Shown here: in pieces, positions 17,653 to 25,571 of the stretch
Layout: the number at the start of each line of letters is the position of its first letter
How positions within the stretch are numbered: the first letter of the stretch is position 1
Assembly (NCBI RefSeq): GCF_002591895.1
Contig: NZ_NISX01000002.1
Location: 62,001 to 126,000, forward strand
From: Lacimicrobium alkaliphilum
GTDB taxonomy: Bacteria > Pseudomonadota > Gammaproteobacteria > Enterobacterales > Alteromonadaceae
Reading direction: 5' to 3'
Length of the DNA stretch: 64,000 nucleotides
Position numbers and translations under genes: made by a program
Notes under the pieces: generated by a model
What the model saw: only the letters and a program-made list of their open reading frames with translations
Database searches by the model: none
Told to the model about the DNA's origin: nothing

Positions 17653-18615
17653 ATGGGGCAAGTCTTTTATCGGGTTTCTTTTATCATAGCTACACTTTTA
17701 GCAAATCATCTGAGTCATGCTGAGCAAGTGGTGTTTGCGAAAACACAAAGTGATACCACAATTCAGTTAAGCTATAGCTGGCTGGATCATGACAACCTGC
17801 CTCAGGAAATAATATTTGACCTTGATAAGCAACAGGTCAATGAGCAGTTCCAGAAGCTGCTAACCTATCAGCCTCATATTGCCCAGCGTCATGTGATGAT
17901 AGCGATGCAAAAAGCGGCGCAGGTGGTGGATCCCCGAGAAGCGCGGATTGAGGTACGAAAAGTAGGTGAAGAACTGGCTTTCGAAGTGCGATCACGAAAA
18001 CGTGAGAACATCGAACACTGGCAAAAAAAGTTGCAGGAACTGCAGCAAAAAGCCTTTGATGACTACCTTTATGACAACTACTACGCCCATTTTACCAATC
18101 ATTTCGGAAAGGAAGGGGTCAAACCGGACCATATCCGCTATGCACGGGAGAGTGTCGTAGCCTTACTGCCAGCTGCAAACGCCCTGTATGCCAAACTTAA
18201 AGACAACAGCCAGGCCCGGGCTTATGTGAATATGTTGCTGAGCTGGTTACAGACGATTCCTTATAACCCGCTCGAGAACAGAATGGTGTCTGATGGTTCA
18301 GGTTACCTGCCACCGGCGCAAGTGTTAGTCAATAACCATGGGGATTGCGACAGTAAAACCGTGGTGGCCGCTGCGCTGCTTCGATCGATGCTGCCGACGG
18401 TAAAAATCGCCATTATTTATCTGCCCAACCACGCACTTCTGGGCGTACAGCTGGCCCATAGCAGTAAAGATAAAACCCTGAGGCTAAACGGTAATACCTA
18501 CATTCTGGCTGAGCCCACAGGCCCCGCCCTGATGCCTGCAGGTCAGATTGCAGAACAGAGCCTGGCCGCCATCGACGGTGGCATGTACAGCTTTGAAATC
18601 GTCAACCAGAACTAA
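17653..18615 (+). CDS. Secreted transglutaminase-like protein of unknown role
   Basis: About 320 residues. I choose the ATG at 17653 (GAG five bases upstream) over a TTG at 17626 because a compact signal peptide follows (to about H-L-S-H-A-E). The C-terminal half has N-N-H-G-D-C-D-S-K-T (Cys about 232), then Y-L-P-N-H-A-L-L-G (His about 260) and Y-I-L-A-E-P-T (Glu about 287). This Cys-His-acid order and the G-D-C-D-x-K context are those of transglutaminase-like cysteine proteins. The N-terminal half is a charged helical region (residues about 110-140) with no recognised domain. It probably works in the periplasm; substrate is unknown. It follows cysG by 75 bp, without functional logic. Confidence 0.65.
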   Translation: MGQVFYRVSFIIATLLANHLSHAEQVVFAKTQSDTTIQLSYSWLDHDNLPQEIIFDLDKQQVNEQFQKLLTYQPHIAQRHVMIAMQKAAQVVDPREARIEVRKVGEELAFEVRSRKRENIEHWQKKLQELQQKAFDDYLYDNYYAHFTNHFGKEGVKPDHIRYARESVVALLPAANALYAKLKDNSQARAYVNMLLSWLQTIPYNPLENRMVSDGSGYLPPAQVLVNNHGDCDSKTVVAAALLRSMLPTVKIAIIYLPNHALLGVQLAHSSKDKTLRLNGNTYILAEPTGPALMPAGQIAEQSLAAIDGGMYSFEIVNQN

Positions 18616-18846
18616 ATTCACCGCAGAGTCGCTGAGATCGCAAAGGACTCACCATTTATGTTATCGGTAGCCTGTAAGGAGCGAAGCGGATTACGGGATG
18701 GAGCTAAAAATCCCCGAATGCCTCTATTGTGGACCGCGACCTGTTAAAAAAAGACAAAAATAACCACAAGGGCACGAAGAACACAGAGGTATTAACAGTT
18801 TAATCCCCTTTACCTCTATGTGCCCTCCGAGCCTCTGTGGTGAAAA
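18616..18846. repeat. CRCAGAG-type repeat (copy 2) plus GCGAAGCGGA repeat
   Basis: This spacer holds a single half-element (TCACCGCAGAG..., 18618-18646), a 27-bp CCTGTAA-GGA-GCGAAGCGGA-TTACGGG element (18671-18697), and a full inverted element at about 18761-18846. The left arm of the full element is ACCACAAGGGCACGAAG..ACACAGAGGT and the right arm is ACCTCTATGTGCCCTCCGAG.. with CCTCTGTGGTG. It lies between the converging transglutaminase-like gene and phoH gene and may help end both transcripts. Confidence 0.7.
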
Positions 18847-18851
18847 GTCTT

Positions 18852-20249
18852 TTACAAATGCTCTTCGGCGAACTCGGCCAGGCGACTGCGGACCACACCG
18901 TCGAGGTTAATGGTGGCACTGCCGGTAAAGTTCTTAAACTTCTCCACCAGATAGGTCAGGCCCGATGTCACCGGGCTTAAGTAGTTAGAATCAATCTGCG
19001 CCAGGTTACCGGTACAGATCAGCTTAGTGCCCTCGCCACAGCGGGTAATGATGGTTTTAAGCTGTGAGGCGGTCAGATTCTGACTCTCATCGAGAATGAC
19101 AATGGCATTCTGGATACTGCGCCCGCGCATAAAATTCACCGACTTAAACTGGATGTTGGCCTTCTCCATGATGTAGCTCATGGAGCCTTTCACATTCTCA
19201 TCATTTTTATGCAGCACTTCCAGTGAGTCGGTAATAGCCGCCAGCCAGGGCGCCATTTTCTCCTCCTCGGTACCGGGCAGAAAACCAATAGATTCGGCAA
19301 TCTCAGGAGTGTTGCGGGTAACGATGATCTTGTCATACATTTTGCGCTCAATCACCATTTCCAGGGCCGCCGCGAGTGCCAGGAGGGTTTTCCCGCAACC
19401 CGCCGGGCCGGTCATAATAATCAGATCAATATAGGGGTCGAGTAGCGCGTGCAGCGCCATGGCCTGGCCGATATTCTTCGGATGAATCCCCCAGGCTTTC
19501 CCTGACATCAGGCGTTCATAACCCAAATCGAGAATTTCCAGGGTGGAGTCGGTCATTCCTTCCACTACAGCCGCAAACTGGTTTGAGTCATCGATTAGAA
19601 ATTCATTGATATAGGCCTCAGGAAACACTTTACGATCAATACTATGCACCGTTTCGCGGCCTTCAGTGCGACTTTCCACCGACTTAACCTTGTCCCAGAA
19701 ATTCCCTTCAAACTTATGATATCCGCGGCTGAGGTACTTAATATCGCTGATCAACTGATCTGTACGATAGTCCTCCACATGCGCCAGTCCGGCACCTTTG
19801 GCTTTGAGGCGCATATTAATGTCTTTGGTGACCAGCACGACCTGTCTTGGGGTGGCCCGCTGCTGAATATGCAGTGCGGCATTAATAATACGGTTGTCAT
19901 TTTCATTGCTGGTGAAAACCTGCTGAGCCTTAGGCATACCGTGATCTGAAAAAATGGAGAAGTGCCCGGTCGGCGCCGAAACGCCCGAGCCCAGCCCCTT
20001 CAGCAAAACGCCGGCAGTAAGCTGATCGGGTGTAGCTTCATGTAACACATCTTCCATAGCGCGAATGGAAATACGCGCATCCCGGGCCACATCTTTTTTA
20101 CTGTCTTTAATATAATCCAGCTCTTCGAGCACCGTCATAGGAACGACGACATCATTTTCTTTGAAGGAGAGAAAAGCAAAGGGTTCATGCAGGAGGATAT
20201 TGGTATCGAGAACGTAAATCTTAGTATTAACAGCTTTGGTTTTGGCCAT
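18852..20249 (-). CDS. PIN domain-PhoH ATPase fusion protein
   Basis: A 465-residue protein. Residues about 8-150 form a PIN ribonuclease domain (Y-V-L-D-T-N-I-L-L-H, T-V-L-E-E-L-D, and the later acidic N-E-N-D-N-R-I and V-T-K-D positions). Residues about 225-465 form a PhoH P-loop ATPase (Walker A G-P-A-G-C-G-K-T, Walker B I-V-I-L-D-E-S-Q-N). This fusion (PhoH2 / YlaK-like) couples an RNA nuclease to an ATP-driven, helicase-like module. GGAG stands before the ATG. It is transcribed alone, with the repeat-rich spacer after it. Confidence 0.88.
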   Translation of the reverse strand: MAKTKAVNTKIYVLDTNILLHEPFAFLSFKENDVVVPMTVLEELDYIKDSKKDVARDARISIRAMEDVLHEATPDQLTAGVLLKGLGSGVSAPTGHFSIFSDHGMPKAQQVFTSNENDNRIINAALHIQQRATPRQVVLVTKDINMRLKAKGAGLAHVEDYRTDQLISDIKYLSRGYHKFEGNFWDKVKSVESRTEGRETVHSIDRKVFPEAYINEFLIDDSNQFAAVVEGMTDSTLEILDLGYERLMSGKAWGIHPKNIGQAMALHALLDPYIDLIIMTGPAGCGKTLLALAAALEMVIERKMYDKIIVTRNTPEIAESIGFLPGTEEEKMAPWLAAITDSLEVLHKNDENVKGSMSYIMEKANIQFKSVNFMRGRSIQNAIVILDESQNLTASQLKTIITRCGEGTKLICTGNLAQIDSNYLSPVTSGLTYLVEKFKNFTGSATINLDGVVRSRLAEFAEEHL

Positions 20250-20515
20250 TTAGCGTCTCCGGCTGGGGTGCGCCACCAGCGGCCAGACACTGACCATTGG
20301 TGGCCATCAATGCGTCCATGACGAAAAAAGCATTCAGCCACGAACAGCACAAGCTTTTTGCTTTGTCGGCGTAAGTTTTAACGACGACAGGTTCACAATA
20401 AAACACTTTTGCCCGCTGATCATCTACTTTTAGAGGTCCCTTTGTTCTGCAAGGTAGGAAAATCTTTCCCGGCAGAGTAAAATCCGCCGCCGCACTACAT
20501 TTTACCGGAGTTATT

Positions 20516-23341
20516 ATGTCATTTGCCCTGGGGCAACGCTGGATAAGTCAGACAGAGTCAGAGCTCGGACTCGGCACAGTAGTAGAGATAGCAGACAGAA
20601 CCGTCACTTTGCTGTTTCCGGCTACTGGCGAACAGCGCACCTATACACTGGCATCCGCTCCTCTGATACGGGTAACCTTTGGCATTGGCGACAAGATCGC
20701 CAGTCATCAGGGCTGGCAACTGCTGGTTGAAGAAATCAGTGAGCTGGATGGCCAGTTAACCTATATTGGCCAGCGCCTTGATACCGGTCTGAATACCAGC
20801 CTGAAAGAAACCTTTGTGGATCATCATTTTGTACTCGATCAGCCTGATCAGCGCTTGCTCAGTGGCCAGTATGATGATCCGAAATGGTTTGATCTGCGCC
20901 TGGCCTGTCTTGAACAGCAATATCAGCACCAGACTTCCCCCTTACTGGGAATGACCGGGGCAAGGGTAGACCTGATACCCCACCAGATTCATATCGCCGC
21001 TGAAGTGGCCAATCGCCATGCGCCAAGAGTATTGCTGGCCGATGAAGTGGGTTTGGGTAAGACCATCGAAGCGGCGCTTATCATTCATCAGCAAATTCTT
21101 ACCGGCCGGGCCGCCCGGGTTTTGATTGTGGTGCCCAACAGTCTTGTACACCAATGGCTGGTAGAAATGCTGCGCAGGGTCAATCTGGCCTTTGCCATCT
21201 TTGATACTCAGCGCTGTCAGGCTTTGAGTGAAGAATCTGACAATCCTTTTGAATCTGAACAACTGGTACTCTGCAGTCTGGATTTTCTGACCCAAAACCC
21301 CAAATACCAGGCCCAGGCAAAGGCCGCTCCCTGGGACCTGTTGGTAGTGGATGAGGCGCACCATCTCGAATGGTCAGAACAGGCGCCATCAGCAGCTTAT
21401 CAGTGTATCGAAGCGCTGGCTTCTGTTACCCGTGGTGTTCTGCTACTAACCGCCACCCCGGATCAACTGGGCCATGCCAGCCACTTCGCCCGTCTGCGTT
21501 TGCTCGATTCGGATCGTTTCTATGACTATCAGGCGTTTTTACAGGAAGAACAGGGTTACAGCCAGCTCGCTGAAGCTATCGCGCCGTTACTTGAAGGCAA
21601 CTCGCTTACACCGGAGCAGATCTCTGACATCACAGAGTTTGCCCCGGAGCTGGCCGACAGACTGAAAAACCTCAATCAGGCTACTGAACAGGAGAAACAG
21701 CATCTGCTTGGTGAGCTGATTGATCGCCATGGAACCGGGCGCCTGCTATTCAGAAACAGTCGCTCTGGAATCAAAGGCTTTCCTGTACGTCACCTGCATA
21801 GTTACCCATTAGATTTGCCTGAACAATATCAGACGTTATTTCAGTCAGAGGATCTGGACGTTGAATACTATCTGACTCCTGAACGGCACGCCTCGCTGCA
21901 GGAACAATGGACCCAGTCGGATCCCAGAGTGGACTGGTTTATCGGACTGCTACAGCAATTTAAAAATGAGAAAGTACTGGTGATCTGTGCCAGTGCCGGC
22001 ACAGCCATGCAACTGGCTGAAGCGTTGCGGATTAGGGCTGGCATTCACGCCGGTATCTTTCATGAAGCCCTGAGTATCGTTGAACGGGATAAAATGGCGG
22101 CATTTTTTGCCCAGTCAGAGCAAGGTGCTCAGACGCTGATTTGCAGCGAGATTGGCAGTGAGGGACGCAACTTTCAGTTTGCTCACCATCTGGTGTTATT
22201 CGATCTGCCACTGCTGCCTGACTTGCTGGAACAACGTATCGGGAGACTGGATCGAATTGGTCAGCAACAAGATATACAGATTCACCTCCCCTACTTCGCT
22301 CACAGCGCCCAGCAAAAGCTGCTTGAATGGTACCATCAGGGACTCAATGCTTTTGAGCACACCTGCCCGGTAGGCAGCACCGTCTATGAAGAGGTCCGGC
22401 ACGAACTTCTCAATGCACTGCGCCCGGATTCAGAGCCGGGTCTGTTCGATAAGCTCTTAAAGCAAACCCGACAACGGTACCTTAAGCTCAGAGAAGATCT
22501 GGAAGCGGGCAGAGATAAACTGCTGGAACTGAATTCTTCCGGCCGCGGCAAAGTGGAGCCGTTACTGGATGCTATCCATAGTATCGATGATTCTGCCAGG
22601 CTGGAGCGATTTATGGGCAGGCTGCTTGACACCATTGGTGTATTGCAGGAGGACAAGAACGAAAGCAGCTATATCCTGCGCCCCGGTGACACCATGGTCA
22701 ATCAGTTACCGGGTCTTGATGAAGAAGGCCTGACGATTACCTATGAGCGGGAGACAGCGCTGGCTATTGAGGATATTCAGTTTTTCAGCGCCGATCATCC
22801 CATGGTGCGACACGCCATGGATCTGATCCTTACCGACACGCTGGGAAAAAGCAGTCTGGCACTGATGCAGGATAAGTCTGTGGCAAATGGTTGCTACTTT
22901 ATTGAATGCCTGTTTGTACTCAGCGCCAACGCCAGCCGTGATCTTCAGCTACACCGCTATCTGCCGCCTACCCCTATTCGCCTGTGTCTGGATGCCAAAG
23001 GCAAGGAAGTGATGCAACCCTTTAACGAGCTGCAACCACTGAACAACAAAATTGCCGGACAGCTCCTCAAGGCATTAGAGTCGCAGATTCAGACTGGCCT
23101 GAAACAGGCGGGCAAAGCCGCAGCGAAGGCTGCCCGGGAATTACGCCATTCCTGCCTGAGTAAAATGCAGGCAGAGCTCGGCGATGAACTGGACAGATTG
23201 CTTAACCTGAAAAAGCTTAACCCCAGCATCAGAGATGAAGAGATCCAGCACCTTGCCCACCAGATCCATCAGCTGGGTGAGTTGATCAATGGCGCCCGGC
23301 TGCAACTGGAAGCTATCCGGCTGGTGGTGAATTCTCACTGA
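20516..23341 (+). CDS. rapA: RNA polymerase-associated SWI2/SNF2 ATPase RapA
   Basis: A 941-residue protein, slightly shorter than E. coli RapA (968), which recycles RNA polymerase after transcription. It begins with Tudor-like modules (residues 1-110, F-A-L-G-Q-R-W-I-S-Q-T-E-S-E-L-G-L-G), then the SNF2 core with Walker A D-E-V-G-L-G-K-T (about 174-181), D-E-A-H, T-A-T-P and the second RecA lobe ending in Q-R-I-G-R-L-D-R-I-G-Q. A helical, RapA-specific C-terminus follows. GGAG precedes the ATG. The stop codon overlaps the rluA start (TGATG), so the pair is translationally coupled. Confidence 0.95.
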   Translation: MSFALGQRWISQTESELGLGTVVEIADRTVTLLFPATGEQRTYTLASAPLIRVTFGIGDKIASHQGWQLLVEEISELDGQLTYIGQRLDTGLNTSLKETFVDHHFVLDQPDQRLLSGQYDDPKWFDLRLACLEQQYQHQTSPLLGMTGARVDLIPHQIHIAAEVANRHAPRVLLADEVGLGKTIEAALIIHQQILTGRAARVLIVVPNSLVHQWLVEMLRRVNLAFAIFDTQRCQALSEESDNPFESEQLVLCSLDFLTQNPKYQAQAKAAPWDLLVVDEAHHLEWSEQAPSAAYQCIEALASVTRGVLLLTATPDQLGHASHFARLRLLDSDRFYDYQAFLQEEQGYSQLAEAIAPLLEGNSLTPEQISDITEFAPELADRLKNLNQATEQEKQHLLGELIDRHGTGRLLFRNSRSGIKGFPVRHLHSYPLDLPEQYQTLFQSEDLDVEYYLTPERHASLQEQWTQSDPRVDWFIGLLQQFKNEKVLVICASAGTAMQLAEALRIRAGIHAGIFHEALSIVERDKMAAFFAQSEQGAQTLICSEIGSEGRNFQFAHHLVLFDLPLLPDLLEQRIGRLDRIGQQQDIQIHLPYFAHSAQQKLLEWYHQGLNAFEHTCPVGSTVYEEVRHELLNALRPDSEPGLFDKLLKQTRQRYLKLREDLEAGRDKLLELNSSGRGKVEPLLDAIHSIDDSARLERFMGRLLDTIGVLQEDKNESSYILRPGDTMVNQLPGLDEEGLTITYERETALAIEDIQFFSADHPMVRHAMDLILTDTLGKSSLALMQDKSVANGCYFIECLFVLSANASRDLQLHRYLPPTPIRLCLDAKGKEVMQPFNELQPLNNKIAGQLLKALESQIQTGLKQAGKAAAKAARELRHSCLSKMQAELGDELDRLLNLKKLNPSIRDEEIQHLAHQIHQLGELINGARLQLEAIRLVVNSH

Positions 23342-23997
23342 TGGCGCTACTTCACTACTTACCACCCTGCGAACCCTGGCTGAAAATCCTGTATCAGGAT
23401 GAGGATCTGCTGGTACTGGATAAACCCAGTGGGCTGTTATCAGTGCCTGGAAAGGCACCCGAACATAAAGACAGCCTGCAAAACCGGGCACAGTCGGTAT
23501 TCCCCACTGCCACGGTGGTACATCGGCTGGATATGGCCACATCCGGAATTATGTTGATGGCGCTGAACAAACACAGTCATCGACATGTTTCCCGACAATT
23601 CCAATACCGGGAAACCGAAAAAATTTACCAGGCCAGGATCTGGGCAACGCCAAAACAAAAAAGCGGTGAAGTTAACCTGCCGCTGATATGTGACTGGCCC
23701 AATCGTCCTAAACAAATGGTGGACAGGGAAAGGGGAAAATCCGCTCTGACCCGATGGCATGTACTGGAACATGAGCGTGCATCAACCCGCGTAGAGCTGG
23801 TGCCAATCACGGGTCGTTCGCATCAGCTCAGGGTACATATGCTCAGCCTGGGACATCCGATACTGGGTGATCGTCTGTATGCTCATTCACAGGCTCTGGA
23901 AATGGCCTCAAGATTACAACTGCATGCCTGTATGCTTGCGCTGACTCACCCGGTAACCGGGCAACGGATCAGATTTGACTCTTGCTGCCCGTTCTGA
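23341..23997 (+). CDS. rluA: RluA-family pseudouridine synthase
   Basis: A 218-residue enzyme that makes pseudouridine in 23S rRNA (position 746) and some tRNAs (position 32). The catalytic motif H-R-L-D-M-A-T-S-G-I carries the active Asp at about residue 64. Further RluA signatures are G-R-S-H-Q-L-R-V-H, H-P-I-L-G-D-R-L-Y and L-L-V-L-D-K-P-S-G-L. It has no S4 domain and its length equals E. coli RluA (219), which separates it from RluC/RluD. Its ATG shares one base with the rapA stop. Confidence 0.9.
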   Translation: MALLHYLPPCEPWLKILYQDEDLLVLDKPSGLLSVPGKAPEHKDSLQNRAQSVFPTATVVHRLDMATSGIMLMALNKHSHRHVSRQFQYRETEKIYQARIWATPKQKSGEVNLPLICDWPNRPKQMVDRERGKSALTRWHVLEHERASTRVELVPITGRSHQLRVHMLSLGHPILGDRLYAHSQALEMASRLQLHACMLALTHPVTGQRIRFDSCCPF

Positions 23998-24032
23998 CTC
24001 AAGTTACCGGCATTTCTCCCGATAAAAGACCT

Positions 24033-24872
24033 ATGATAAAACGCATCTGTTTGCTTTTCTTTGTGTCACTGTGCTGCCATGCCGAGCAGTTAGTTCCTGC
24101 TGAGATGCGGAATCAGGATATTCAGCGTGGGTTCCCGGAGCACCAGTATCGCCAGCTCGAAGCCGGCGAGCAGCGCTTCGCCGCGCTATTCAGTGAGCAT
24201 ACCATCCCCAACAATATGGGCGTGGCTATTCTGGTCAATGATTTCAGTCTTTCTCACCTTGGCAATCAGTCTCTTGGTCCGCTTGCGCGTCATCTGAATG
24301 ACGAAGGCTGGGTTACCCTGGTGATCACTGCGCCTGAGATTGAACTGTACGCTGTTCAGGAGTCCGGCGACAGTGAAGACGCAGCTGAACAACCAAAGAG
24401 CATCCAGCCTATTGAACCGGCGTCAATACTCAGCACCGAACAATACGAGCGCTTTGAAACGCTGATTAGCGAACGGGTGGATGCTGCCATACAGTTTACC
24501 CAGAACTACCCTGGCTTTGTACTGGTTATCTCACAAGGTTCCAGTGCCGCCGCGCTGCTGAACCATTATGCACAGCAGCAAACGGGGCTACCTGACGCTT
24601 TGGTGACGGTATCCCCCTACTGGCCTGAACCAGCGCGTAACCATCAACTGGCTGAGAAAATGGCAGGGTTGACGATTCCGGTGCTGGATATCTATAACCG
24701 CTGGAACAATGCCTGGACCCTCAGTCAGCGACAACAGCGACTGATTGCCGCTGAAAAAGCCCTGAAAATGCATTACCGGCAGCGTGAAATTGTCGGTACT
24801 GACCTTTATGCTCATCAATACCCCTATATTGCAAAAGAAGTTCAGGGATGGTTAATCCACATGGGCTGGTAA
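24033..24872 (+). CDS. DUF3530-family secreted protein
   Basis: About 279 residues from the ATG at 24033, which directly gives a short signal peptide (M-I-K-R-I-C-L-L-F-F-V-S to C-H-A-E). The body has a hydrolase-like layout: a V-A-I-L-V-N-D-F strand, P-L-A-R-H-L-N-D-E-G-W-V-T-L-V, V-L-V-I-S-Q-G-S-S-A-A, and D-A-L-V-T-V-S-P-Y-W-P. This resembles an alpha/beta-hydrolase fold with a modified nucleophile elbow, as in DUF3530 proteins common in Alteromonadales. Molecular function is unknown. It follows rluA by 35 bp and may be read from the same operon. Confidence 0.7.
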   Translation: MIKRICLLFFVSLCCHAEQLVPAEMRNQDIQRGFPEHQYRQLEAGEQRFAALFSEHTIPNNMGVAILVNDFSLSHLGNQSLGPLARHLNDEGWVTLVITAPEIELYAVQESGDSEDAAEQPKSIQPIEPASILSTEQYERFETLISERVDAAIQFTQNYPGFVLVISQGSSAAALLNHYAQQQTGLPDALVTVSPYWPEPARNHQLAEKMAGLTIPVLDIYNRWNNAWTLSQRQQRLIAAEKALKMHYRQREIVGTDLYAHQYPYIAKEVQGWLIHMGW

Positions 24873-25052
24873 GAAGCCTCCTCGCCTGTTTGACAACGCT
24901 GTCATTTACCGCGAAACTATTAGCAGTTAAGGGATCCCCAATGGCACTTAACTGAGTAACCTGAACAGGATATTCGGTTAACGCTACATCAGGATAAATC
25001 CTGAATTCCTAACTATACTAGGGGAAAAACGGGCCGGAGTATTATTAAACCT

Positions 25053-25376
25053 GTGACTGTTAATAATTTTATCAACCGCAAAGCATCTCAACTGGTGTAT
25101 TTCGTCAAAGCTTTCTGGGAGGGGCGCATCCCCTATCGGGAAGTGGACTTGTATTTCTGGGATACCATGGAGGAGTGGAGTCAGGTGAAAAACACGCTGA
25201 CCCAACCTTGCACTCAGAAAGAGCGGGTATTCTGGCACTTGCTGCATCAGGTGCATTTCTGGTCAGAACAAAAATTACAGGAAGATCCCTACCTGCGCAG
25301 TGAACTCATCACCTGCCTGCAATACCTCGAAGGCGAAGGCCACTACCCCCTTGATTGTGTGGGTGTCAGGCCTTAG
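25053..25376 (+). CDS. Conserved-looking small protein of unknown function
   Basis: A 107-residue cytoplasmic protein with a GTG start and no membrane segment. It is rich in aromatic residues (F-W-E-G-R, Y-F-W-D-T-M-E-E-W, F-W-H-L-L-H-Q-V-H-F-W), suggesting a compact helical fold. I do not recognise the family. Codon use is like the neighbouring genes and there is no competing frame. A possible -10 (TATACT, 25014-25019) lies upstream. The start is uncertain because the nearest GGAG is 14 bases away. Confidence 0.6.
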   Translation: MTVNNFINRKASQLVYFVKAFWEGRIPYREVDLYFWDTMEEWSQVKNTLTQPCTQKERVFWHLLHQVHFWSEQKLQEDPYLRSELITCLQYLEGEGHYPLDCVGVRP

Positions 25377-25447
25377 AACCACCAGCACCTTCTTTCTCCT
25401 TATCGTAAACCGAACACACTGCATAACCACTATTGTCTATTTACCGC

Positions 25448-25512
25448 TAGTCCAGCTTCAGCGATGCAACTCCCCCTCAATTCTGGACTATCTTCACCGT
25501 TTCTGTGAAGAT
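25448..25512 (+). promoter_or_regulatory. Two adjacent stem-loops upstream of the 813-residue lipoprotein gene
   Basis: TAGTCCAG (25448-25455) pairs with CTGGACTA (25483-25490), and ATCTTCAC (25490-25497) pairs with GTGAAGAT (25505-25512). No T run follows, so this is not an intrinsic terminator. It may be a 5' leader structure of the gene that starts at 25572 or the 3' end of the preceding transcript. Confidence 0.35.
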
Positions 25513-25571
25513 TAGTAACAAGTTGTAATCACACCCTATCCAGGAATCTTATTCGCAAAAGGAGTTGTACC

